A DNA stretch of 27,271 nt, taken from Patescibacteria group bacterium. GTDB taxonomy: Bacteria; Patescibacteriota; Minisyncoccia; UBA6257; Colwellbacteraceae. Made by a program: the position numbers and the translations under genes. The notes under the pieces are model-generated. The model was not told the origin of the DNA. It saw nothing but the letters and a program-made list of their open reading frames with translations, and made no database searches. This document shows, piece by piece, positions 16,724 to 23,338 of this stretch; the stretch's first letter is position 1, and each line of letters starts with the position of its first letter. The stretch lies in the NCBI GenBank assembly GCA_023474185.1, contig JAMCXR010000005.1, positions 1 through 27,271 on the forward strand, in the 5' to 3' direction.

Positions 16724-16752
16724 AAGGAACAAGGTTTTATATTCTAAGTTCC
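16713..16752 (-). terminator. Possible terminator of tsaD
   Basis: A 5-bp stem (GGAAC 16726-16730 with GTTCC 16748-16752) is followed on the minus strand by TTTT, GCG and then six T. The stem is short with a 17-base loop, so this is tentative. It overlaps the candidate valS -35 box. Confidence 0.3.
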
Positions 16753-16777
16753 AGACGCCGGATTTAGCGTTCGAAAT

Positions 16778-17803
16778 TTAGATGATTAGGTTGGCTTGAG
16801 CCGATATCCTGCGTTTTTTGCCGCGCAGTTTCGCAATGTACGCGGCGACGCCGATCATCGCGGCGTTATCGGTGTTGAATCTCATTTCCGGAGCAAAAAA
16901 TTTTATTTTCTCCTTCCGCGCCGCTTTCTTCAGCTCTGCGCGCAGGCGCTTGTTGGCTGCCACGCCTCCCGAGAGAATAATTGATTTGGCTTCCGCGTCC
17001 GCGGCTGCCCGTACGGTTTTTTTAACCAAGACTTCCACGGCCGCTTCCTGAAAAGAAGCCGCCACATCGTTCCTTTCCTTCTCCGTCTTTGCCGGATGGT
17101 CCCGCAAATAATAAAGCACTGCCGTTTTCAACCCGGAAAAACTGAAATCGTAATTTTTTTGATCAAGCATCGGTCGCGGGAAGAAAACGGAGGCGCTGCC
17201 GGCGCCGGCCGCTTTTTCAATTTCCGGTCCTCCCGGATAAGGAAAATCAAGAAGCCTTGCCACTTTATCGTACGCTTCCCCTACCGCATCGTCCCTGGTC
17301 TCGCCCATTCGTTTCCACTCCGTCAGCGATTTCATTTTTAAAATCAGAGTGTGCCCGCCGCTCACGAGAAGCGCCGCAGCCGGAAAAACCTCGCTCGGTT
17401 TTGCGCGCCTCGCTCCGCTGGAGAGCAAAAAACTGAAAATGTGTCCCTCGAGATGATTCACACCCAGCAACGGCTTTTTATATTTTTTGGCTAATTCTTT
17501 GGCAAAATTGACTCCCGTCCAGAGAGCGGGTTCCAAACCGGGGCCGATCGTCACGGCAAGCAGGTCTGCTTTCCTGATGTCCAGCCCCTTGGCGGACAAT
17601 TTTTCCAACAAAAGGGGAAGATTTTTAAGGTGTTCCCTTTTGGCCAAGTTCGGAACCACCCCGCCGAAGGGCCGATGAACAGCGATTTGGGAGGAGACGA
17701 CGCTCTCCAAAACGGCGAACTTCGGATTTTTCAGACCGCCGCTCGCCTCAACAACGGCCAAAGCCGTCTCGTCGCAGGATGTTTCTACGGACCAAATAAT
17801 CAT
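16778..17803 (-). CDS. tsaD: tRNA N6-threonylcarbamoyladenosine transferase TsaD
   Basis: TsaD transfers the threonylcarbamoyl group onto A37 of ANN-decoding tRNAs as part of the TsaBDE complex. The 341-aa protein has the ASKHA fold signatures: SVETSCDETALAVV (5-18), VTIGPGLEPALWTGVNFAK (84-102), the iron-binding HLEGH (117-121), SGGHTLIL, ILSGGVAANKRLR and NTDNAAMIG near the C-terminus with the metal-binding Asp. The length is normal. It diverges from the plus-strand mannose island, with about 210 bases between the two starts. The upstream region holds a short dyad ACCGA-ATC-TCGGT near 17854. Confidence 0.97.
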   Translation of the reverse strand: MIIWSVETSCDETALAVVEASGGLKNPKFAVLESVVSSQIAVHRPFGGVVPNLAKREHLKNLPLLLEKLSAKGLDIRKADLLAVTIGPGLEPALWTGVNFAKELAKKYKKPLLGVNHLEGHIFSFLLSSGARRAKPSEVFPAAALLVSGGHTLILKMKSLTEWKRMGETRDDAVGEAYDKVARLLDFPYPGGPEIEKAAGAGSASVFFPRPMLDQKNYDFSFSGLKTAVLYYLRDHPAKTEKERNDVAASFQEAAVEVLVKKTVRAAADAEAKSIILSGGVAANKRLRAELKKAARKEKIKFFAPEMRFNTDNAAMIGVAAYIAKLRGKKRRISAQANLII

Positions 17804-17882
17804 AAAAGCGGTTCTTTAAAGAAACTAACAAAATAGAGGCCGCTAGTCCAATACCGAATCTCGGTTATCAACAAGAACGCCC

Positions 17883-17910
17883 TTGCAACAGCGCGCCGCA
17901 GAGGTATCAT
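17883..17910 (+). promoter_or_regulatory. Candidate promoter of the GH130 / mannose operon
   Basis: TTGCAA (17883-17888) and TATCAT (17905-17910) are 16 bases apart. Transcription would start near 17917, leaving a leader of about 100 bases before the ATG at 18015, in contrast to the near-absent leaders of the minus-strand genes. Confidence 0.45.
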
Positions 17911-17939
17911 TTTATTAGGTAATCCCTCAGTGTTCCGTT

Positions 17940-18008
17940 TTGCCACCGAAAAGAAAAGTGGCAAGTTGCCGCTCAAAAAGCCGTTTGCAGGAGGTTCTCC
18001 TACGGAGA
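17940..18008 (+). promoter_or_regulatory. Structured leader with alternative hairpins next to the ribosome-binding site
   Basis: A perfect 7-bp hairpin (TTGCCAC 17940-17946, A-rich 11-base loop, GTGGCAA 17958-17964) is followed by two mutually exclusive small hairpins: AGGAG (17989-17993) with CTCCT (17997-18001), or TCTCC (17996-18000) with GGAGA (18004-18008). The second would bury the GGAG that precedes the ATG by seven bases. The layout fits control of translation initiation. It matches no riboswitch class I can recognise. Confidence 0.4.
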
Positions 18009-18014
18009 AAAACA

Positions 18015-19175
18015 ATGCCCAAGGAGTCTGTAAAAAAAATAACAAAAAAAAGGAAAACTGCTTCTAAAGCCGCTTCCAAAACCATTCAATCAAGAAAGAA
18101 ACCTGACAGCGGAAAGAAAACCGGCAAAAAACCTCGAGAAAGAAAAAAACCGAGTTTAAGCAAACTACTGGTCAAGGCTGAAGAAAACCCAATCATTTCT
18201 CCATCAACGCACAACGGCTGGGAAACCTGGCAAACTTTTAATCCCGGAGTCATCCTGCTGGACGACAAAGTTCATTTTTTATACCGCGCCATCGGCGAAG
18301 ATGCGGTCTCGCGGCTGGGATATGCATCGTCGACCGATGGCCTAACGATTGACGAACGCCATCCCCGCCCGGTGTATGAACATCAGATTTCCGCGCCGGT
18401 TTTTAACCCGTATTCTTTCGCCTCGGGCGGAAGCTTCGGCGGAAGCGAAGATCCGCGCCTGGTTAAGGTAGACGGAGACGACCGCGTTTATATGACTTAC
18501 ACCGCGTGCGACGGCGGATTAGGAGTAGCTTTGACCTCCTTGCCGGAAAAAAGTTTTTTGCAGAAAAAGTGGAAGTGGAAAAAACCGGTTTTAATTTCTC
18601 CTCCGGGTGAAGTCCACAAAAACTGGGTGATTTTTCCCGAAAAAATACACGGCAGGTACGCCATTTTGCACAGCATTTCTCCCGATATATCCATCGACTA
18701 CCGTGACGATTTGGATTTTAAAAACGGGGAATATATCAAAAGTTTTTACAATCCCCGCGGCGGAGGGAAGATGGGATGGGAGAGTTGGATCAGGGGCGCC
18801 GGAGCGCCGCCGATTAAAACCAGGGACGGCTGGCTTCTGTTTTATCACGCGATGGATAAGGACGATCCGTGGAAATACAAGGTTGGAGCCATGCTTCTGG
18901 ATTTGGACGACCCGACAAAAATTTTGTACCGGTCGCGGGAGCCGATTCTCGAACCGGAAGAAAAGTATGAAAACAACGGATTCAAATCGGGAGTAGTTTA
19001 CGTTTCCGGAGCAATAGTCAAGGGCAGCGACCTTTTTGTCTACTATGGCGCGGCTGACAGCTATGTCGGCGTCGCTCGCACCAAATTAAACGATTTCCTA
19101 AACGAACTAACCAAGGGAGAAAAAGTAAAATTGGAACCGGTCAAAATTGTGAAGAACAAAAAGAATGTTCGTTAA
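18015..19175 (+). CDS. GH130 family glycoside phosphorylase-like protein with lysine-rich N-terminus
   Basis: GH130 enzymes phosphorolyse (or, in some subfamilies, hydrolyse) beta-mannosides, releasing alpha-mannose-1-phosphate. I chose the ATG at 18015 because GGAG lies seven bases upstream; the frame is open for 25 more codons, but that part overlaps the leader hairpins. Of the 386 residues, 1-50 form a basic tail (21 Lys/Arg of 50), followed by the five-bladed beta-propeller (about 53-370). Visible family features: the ENPII start, EDPR at 145-148 with the proposed general acid Asp146, and GAGAPPIKTRDGWLLFYH with His278. At the usual phosphate-binding His-Arg position it has His219-Ser220, so phosphorolysis is uncertain. 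There is no signal peptide. It overlaps the next gene by 11 bases. Confidence 0.88.
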   Translation: MPKESVKKITKKRKTASKAASKTIQSRKKPDSGKKTGKKPRERKKPSLSKLLVKAEENPIISPSTHNGWETWQTFNPGVILLDDKVHFLYRAIGEDAVSRLGYASSTDGLTIDERHPRPVYEHQISAPVFNPYSFASGGSFGGSEDPRLVKVDGDDRVYMTYTACDGGLGVALTSLPEKSFLQKKWKWKKPVLISPPGEVHKNWVIFPEKIHGRYAILHSISPDISIDYRDDLDFKNGEYIKSFYNPRGGGKMGWESWIRGAGAPPIKTRDGWLLFYHAMDKDDPWKYKVGAMLLDLDDPTKILYRSREPILEPEEKYENNGFKSGVVYVSGAIVKGSDLFVYYGAADSYVGVARTKLNDFLNELTKGEKVKLEPVKIVKNKKNVR

Positions 19176-21078
19176 GAGATTCGCCGAAAACCCAATATTA
19201 AAACCTAATCCCAATCAATCTTGGGAGGCAGAGGCGGTTTTCAATGGCTGCCCTATTGAAAAGGGCGGGAAGATTTTCCTCCTTTACCGCGCCGTTTCCC
19301 TACCCCACTACCACACCTCCGCCCAGTCCAGGCTTCGTGTTTCGGACATCGGCGTAGCGGAAAGCAAAAACGGTTTTTCGTTCTCCAACCGCAGGCGACT
19401 CGTCATTCCCGAACATGAATGGGAAAAGTTCGGCTGCGAAGATCCGCGGGTCACAAAGCTGAATGGCAAGTACTACGTTTTTTATACGGCTCTTTCCGAT
19501 TGGCCGCCGCGGGCGGAAGGAATCAAGGTCGGCTTGGCGATAAGCAAGGACTTGGAAACGATAGCCGAAAAGCACCTGATAACCCCATTCAATGCCAAGG
19601 CCATGGCCATGTTCCCGGAAAAAATCAACGGCAAAATCTGGACCATTCTCACGGCCGATACCGACCGACCGCCGGCCAAAATAGCGCTGGCTTCTTTCGA
19701 CGATGAGGCGCAAATGTACGATCCGGCGCACTGGCAAAACTGGTACAAGAACATCGATAAGCACGTCCTTCCTCTCCTGCGGCGGCCCCAAGACCACATG
19801 GAGGTCGGCGCTCCTCCTTTAAAGACGAAAAACGGCTGGTTGGTCATTTACTCCTATATTAGGAACTACTTTTCGGCGCAAAAAATATTCGGCATAGAAG
19901 CCGTGCTCCTCGATTTAAAAAACCCCTTGAAAATAGTGGGCAGAACCAACTTTCCGATTATTTTGCCAGAGGAGTATTACGAAAAATACGGTTTTTCCCC
20001 CAATATAGTTTTCCCGTCGGGAGCTCTTATTAAAAACGGCGTAGTTTACATTTATTATGGCTCGGCCGACACGACCTGTTCGGTGGCTTCCGTCCCCCTT
20101 TCCCAATTGCTCGAGGAGATGGCGAATCAAAAGACTGTTTCAGGAGCTTTTTCCCGGCCGAAAGAAAACCCGATACTGTCTCCGCTCAAAAACTCGTCTT
20201 GGGAAACAACGGCAACCTTCAATCCGGCAGCCATTTACTTGGAAAACAAAGTCCATCTCGTCTACCGAGCGATGTCGGCCGACAATACTTCCGTCATGGG
20301 ATACGCACAAAGCCCCGACGGCATTCGCATAAGCTACCGATCGCCGGACCCGATTTATACTCCGCGCGAACCTTTCGAGCAAAAAACGCAGCCTGGCGGC
20401 AATTCCGGTACCGAAGATCCGCGCTTGGTCAAGATCGGATCCAAAATCTACATGTTCTATACCGCTTTTGACGGAAAAAATCCGCCGCGAGTGGCTTTGA
20501 CGTGGATAAAAGACGCCGATTTCCTGAAGCGGAAGTGGAACTGGGCAACTCCAGTCCTGATTTCCCCGCCCGGCATCGACGACAAGGACGCCTGCATGTT
20601 TCCAGAAAAAATAAAGGGAAAGTACGCAATCATCCACCGTAGCGGGGACGACATCGACCTTTCCTTCCATAAAAATCTCGATTTCGAAAAAGACGGCTGG
20701 CTGGAAGAGTACCGCTGGGTTATGCCGAGAAGGGGCTTTTGGGATTCGAGGAAAGTCGGGGCGGCCGCTCCCCCGCTGAAAACAAAAGAAGGGTGGGTTT
20801 TGATTTATCACGGCGTTTCCGAGGAAGACGGAATTTACCGAGTCGGCGCGCTTTTGGTCGATTTGCACGACCCGACGACAATACTCGGCCGCACGGACTA
20901 CCCTCTTTTCGAGCCGCAAGCGGTTTATGAAAAGCAAGGAATTGTGCCGAACGTGGTTTTCCCTTGCGGAGCGGTGCTCGTGGATAAGAAAGTGTTTATG
21001 TACTACGGCGGAGCGGACAAGGTGGCCGGCGTTGCCACAATATCCATGAAAGACATCATAAACTCCATTAAACACTGA
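19165..21078 (+). CDS. Tandem fusion of two GH130 domains
   Basis: The 637-aa protein contains two complete GH130 propellers: domain 1 about residues 1-322 and domain 2 about 325-637. Each has the ENPIL start, a catalytic EDPR (Asp93 and Asp418), an FPEKI strand and the GAPPLKT/AAPPLKT strand. They differ at positions that bind phosphate in phosphorylases. Domain 2 keeps His491-Arg492 and the His of IYHG (549), while domain 1 reads ILTAD and IYSYI at those places. Domain 2 therefore looks like a beta-mannoside phosphorylase, whereas domain 1 may be a hydrolase, have altered specificity, or serve in binding. Single-domain GH130 proteins are about 300-400 aa, so the fusion is unusual. It overlaps the preceding GH130 gene and is followed one base later by the cupin ATG, so it is operonic. 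No signal peptide: the substrate must be taken up or internal. Confidence 0.9.
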   Translation: MFVKRFAENPILKPNPNQSWEAEAVFNGCPIEKGGKIFLLYRAVSLPHYHTSAQSRLRVSDIGVAESKNGFSFSNRRRLVIPEHEWEKFGCEDPRVTKLNGKYYVFYTALSDWPPRAEGIKVGLAISKDLETIAEKHLITPFNAKAMAMFPEKINGKIWTILTADTDRPPAKIALASFDDEAQMYDPAHWQNWYKNIDKHVLPLLRRPQDHMEVGAPPLKTKNGWLVIYSYIRNYFSAQKIFGIEAVLLDLKNPLKIVGRTNFPIILPEEYYEKYGFSPNIVFPSGALIKNGVVYIYYGSADTTCSVASVPLSQLLEEMANQKTVSGAFSRPKENPILSPLKNSSWETTATFNPAAIYLENKVHLVYRAMSADNTSVMGYAQSPDGIRISYRSPDPIYTPREPFEQKTQPGGNSGTEDPRLVKIGSKIYMFYTAFDGKNPPRVALTWIKDADFLKRKWNWATPVLISPPGIDDKDACMFPEKIKGKYAIIHRSGDDIDLSFHKNLDFEKDGWLEEYRWVMPRRGFWDSRKVGAAAPPLKTKEGWVLIYHGVSEEDGIYRVGALLVDLHDPTTILGRTDYPLFEPQAVYEKQGIVPNVVFPCGAVLVDKKVFMYYGGADKVAGVATISMKDIINSIKH

Positions 21079-21079
21079 A

Positions 21080-21430
21080 ATGGACGGAAAAGAAGGCGGA
21101 ATCGTGCCGAAGCCCTGGGGGGGATATCTGCTCTTAGAAAGTTCCCCGACGCACTGGTTAAAAAAAATTTTCATCAAAGACGGCGAAGAAACCAGCCTGC
21201 AGAGCCATCGACTGAGATCGGAAGCTTGGATAGTTCTTCAAGGAAAAATCGCCGCGGAAAAAGGAGAAAACCTGCTGATTTTACGGGAAGGAAAGGTCGA
21301 TGTCGTCCCCGCAGTCTCTCGGGATAGAAGCAAACGAGAAGCACCGGATACGGGGGTTGGCCGATTCCGTCGTTTTGGAAGCCGCACTGGGGGCACCCAA
21401 CGAAGAGGACGTTATTCGCTACGAGGATAA
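21080..21430 (+). pseudogene. N-terminal part of type II mannose-6-phosphate isomerase-like cupin, frameshifted
   Basis: The frame opens one base after the GH130-GH130 stop. Residues 1-76 match the cupin found in type II phosphomannose isomerases (ManA/ManC type): PKPWGGYLLLE (10-20), then SLQSHRLRSEAWIVLQGK (39-56) with the metal ligands Gln41, His43 and Glu48. After residue 76 the frame turns into Arg-rich nonsense and stops at 21430. The missing half, with KHRIRG and EEDVIRYEDKYGR, is in the next frame from about 21309. Removing one C from the CCCC at 21307-21310 joins them into a 529-aa fusion. As written this ORF would give only a half barrel. It may be a sequencing or assembly error, a true mutation, or a +1 frameshift site. 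Confidence 0.7.
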
Positions 21431-22670
21431 ATACGGAAGAGTCAACGGCAGTAAAAAGAAAATCGTGGTAGCTGTCAGCGGCGGTTTTGATCCGATTCAT
21501 ATCGGCCACATCCGCTTGTTCCAAGAAGCCAGAAAACTAGGCGACGAACTGGTTGTTGTTTTGAATAACGACTATTGGCTGAAAAATAAAAAAGGGTACT
21601 CTTTCGCCAAGGAAGTGGAAAGAAAAGAAATAATCGAGTCGATAGATTGCGTGGACCGGGTGGTCGTCACCAAGCACGGCCCGAATCCCGTGGACACGAG
21701 CGTTTCCCGCGAATTGGAGGAATTAAGACCGGATATCTTCGCCAACGGCGGGGACCGATTTGCGCACAATGTTCCCGAAGCGGAAATTTGCGCTAAAATA
21801 AACTGTAAGATGGTTTTTAATGTCGGCGACGGCGGAAAAATTCAATCCAGCTCCTGGCTGCTCGGGGGATATAAAAAGCTGGCTTTACTGGACGAAAAGG
21901 CCGTTATCGTGGCGGGTAAGTCCGTCGTCTTTTTCGACCTGGATGGAACTTTGACTTTAAGCAAAGCCGACCTGGATGAAGAAATGTCCGGACTGCTTTG
22001 TCGCCTGCTCGAGAAAAAAATGGTAGTAGTGGTCGGAGGCGGAGGGGTAGAGCAGCTTCAAGGGCAGTTTCTAGATAAACTTGTTTGTCCGAAAGAAAAG
22101 CTGGTCAATCTTTTTATCCAGCCGACCTCCGGCGCCAAAATGTACCGCTACACTAGCGGCGGCTGGAATTTAGAATATAGCAGGGATTTAACCAAAGAAG
22201 AGAAAGAAAAAATAATGAGCGCTTTTCCCAAAGCTCTGCGGGATACTAGTTACGTCGAGCCCGAAAAGATATACGGCAATGTTTTGGAAGATCGGGGAAC
22301 CCAGATTACTTTCTCGGCTCTCGGCCAAAAGGCGCCGATTGAGGAAAAGCTGAAGTGGAACAAGGAAAAGGGTGATTTGCGCCGCCAGGTGAAGGAAGCG
22401 GTCGAGAAATATCTGCCTGAATTCGAAGTCCGCGTCGGCGGATCCACCTCGGTCGACGTCACCAAAAAAGGCATCGACAAGGCGTACGGCATCCGCCAGT
22501 TCGCGCGCATTATGAACGTCCCGATTGAAAAAATGGTTTACGTCGGCGACGCCATTTACGTCGGTGGGAACGATTACCCGGCCGTGAAAAGCGGCGTGGA
22601 CACGATATCCGTCGAGAACGTCGAAGACACGAAGTACTTAATCAGGAAGTTTTTGGAGATAAACAAGTAG
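21300..22670 (+). CDS. Cupin C-terminus + HxGH nucleotidyltransferase + HAD phosphomannomutase fusion
   Basis: This open frame (456 aa from the ATG at 21300) carries three parts. Residues 4-48 are the C-terminal half of the cupin isomerase (metal His15 in KHRIRG; EEDVIRYEDKYGR 35-47). Residues 53-195 are a nucleotidyltransferase of the cytidylyltransferase/RfaE type, with SGGFDPIHIGH (HIGH at 67-70) and IQSSSWLL (181-188) as the ISSTxL equivalent. Residues 205-456 are a HAD phosphatase-fold domain resembling eukaryote-type phosphomannomutase: DLDGT 213-217, EDRGTQITFSALGQ 330-343, GGSTSVDVTKKGIDKAYG 380-397 and VGGNDYPA 421-428. It should interconvert mannose-1- and mannose-6-phosphate; the nucleotidyltransferase substrate is unknown. 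The true protein probably starts at 21080. The ATG at 21300 is an in-frame Met inside the cupin and not a convincing start. Confidence 0.85.
   Translation: MSSPQSLGIEANEKHRIRGLADSVVLEAALGAPNEEDVIRYEDKYGRVNGSKKKIVVAVSGGFDPIHIGHIRLFQEARKLGDELVVVLNNDYWLKNKKGYSFAKEVERKEIIESIDCVDRVVVTKHGPNPVDTSVSRELEELRPDIFANGGDRFAHNVPEAEICAKINCKMVFNVGDGGKIQSSSWLLGGYKKLALLDEKAVIVAGKSVVFFDLDGTLTLSKADLDEEMSGLLCRLLEKKMVVVVGGGGVEQLQGQFLDKLVCPKEKLVNLFIQPTSGAKMYRYTSGGWNLEYSRDLTKEEKEKIMSAFPKALRDTSYVEPEKIYGNVLEDRGTQITFSALGQKAPIEEKLKWNKEKGDLRRQVKEAVEKYLPEFEVRVGGSTSVDVTKKGIDKAYGIRQFARIMNVPIEKMVYVGDAIYVGGNDYPAVKSGVDTISVENVEDTKYLIRKFLEINK
21307..21310 (+). other. Frameshift point at a CCCC run in the cupin domain
   Basis: The upstream frame reads GTC CCC GCA here, while the downstream cupin frame reads CCG CAG. 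One C too many accounts for the whole break: skipping one base gives VDVVPQSLGIEANEKHRI, a sensible cupin strand. No stop codon or obvious stimulatory hairpin marks it as a programmed site. Confidence 0.7.
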
Positions 22671-22695
22671 CTGGTAATTTACACGAAATAAGAAT

Positions 22696-22720
22696 AAAAA
22701 ACACGCGACGAGGCGCGTGT
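22696..22720 (-). terminator. Intrinsic terminator after tRNA-Leu
   Basis: On the minus strand a 7-bp perfect stem (ACACGCG with CGCGTGT, 22701-22707 and 22714-22720) with a six-base loop is followed by a T run. It begins about ten bases after the tRNA CCA end. It may also slow plus-strand transcription leaving the mannose operon, which has no other terminator in view. Confidence 0.85.
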
Positions 22721-22729
22721 CTGTTGCTT

Positions 22730-22815
22730 TGGTGCCCGAGGTGGGACTCGAACCCACAAGTCCGTGAGGACAGAGGATTTTAAGTCCTCCGCGTATACCA
22801 TTCCGCCACCCGGGC
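22730..22815 (-). tRNA. tRNA-Leu (anticodon TAA)
   Basis: The acceptor strands GCCCGGG and CTCGGGC pair with one G-T; the discriminator A is followed by an encoded CCA (22730-22732). The anticodon stem GAGGA/TCCTC encloses the loop CTTAAAA, giving TAA. A long variable arm (TCC-TCAC-GGA stem-loop) marks class II, and the T-arm is GTGGG-TTCGAGT-CCCAC. It lies 49 bases downstream of rpiB in the same direction, so it may be processed from that transcript. Confidence 0.95.
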
Positions 22816-22864
22816 ATTGATCGGATTGTAGCAAAACGGGGAGTCGGAAGCCAGACGCGCAGAA

Positions 22865-23317
22865 TCAACTTTCTATTTTCAAGCTTCTTATCTTTTCCAG
22901 CCGGCGGCGGTGCCTTTCTTCCCCGTCGAAGTCGGTTTGCAACCAAACGCTGACGATTTTCTTAGCCGTCTCCAAATCGATGAAATCGGCCGCAAGCGCC
23001 AAAATATTGGTGTCATCATCTGTGCGCGAAGCCATAACCTGATCGGGCGAAATAGCCAAGACGGAGCGAATCAGCGGATATCTGTTGGCCACGATATCCA
23101 TACCCGCTCCGGATCCGCAAAACAACACGCCCCGGCTTCCCAAAAAATCGGCTCTGACTTTCTGCGCTACCGCGGAGGCGTAATCCGGGTAATCGTCTTC
23201 CGGAGCCAGCGTTGCCGCCCCTAAATCATTAACCTGATAGCCGCTCTGCGTAAGGTAGGCCTTAACCCCCTCCTTCAAATTGAACCCGCGATGATCCGCT
23301 CCCAAATAGATAATCAT
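22865..23317 (-). CDS. rpiB: Ribose-5-phosphate isomerase B (RpiB/LacAB family)
   Basis: RpiB interconverts ribose-5-phosphate and ribulose-5-phosphate in the non-oxidative pentose phosphate pathway. The 150-aa protein has GADHRGF (6-12; Asp8, His9), CGSGAGM with the catalytic-base Cys67 (67-73), ANRYPLIRSVLA (77-88) and RTDDDTNILALA (97-108), all typical of RpiB rather than the LacA/LacB subunits. It starts 21 bases after the stop of the 492-aa membrane protein, so it probably belongs to the gapA-membrane-protein transcript. Together with gapA it links the right arm to central carbon metabolism, the pathway that fructose-6-phosphate from the mannose operon would enter. Confidence 0.95.
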   Translation of the reverse strand: MIIYLGADHRGFNLKEGVKAYLTQSGYQVNDLGAATLAPEDDYPDYASAVAQKVRADFLGSRGVLFCGSGAGMDIVANRYPLIRSVLAISPDQVMASRTDDDTNILALAADFIDLETAKKIVSVWLQTDFDGEERHRRRLEKIRSLKIES

Positions 23318-23338
23318 TTTGTATCTTCAATCTAATTT

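Noticed and set aside
17940..18014. 25-codon N-terminal extension of the first GH130 gene
   Set aside because: It would place coding sequence over the leader hairpins and has no ribosome-binding site, while the ATG at 18015 has GGAG at seven bases.
17800..18045. Minus-strand frame of 81 codons across the tsaD-GH130 intergenic region
   Set aside because: It overlaps both the GH130 start with its ribosome-binding site and the tsaD start, and has no family features; the region is better explained as promoters and leader.
20140..21177. 345-codon open frame on the minus strand inside the GH130-GH130 gene
   Set aside because: It is antisense to a gene with clear GH130 motifs, and its product is rich in Arg, His and Phe with no family signature; it is a shadow of codon bias.
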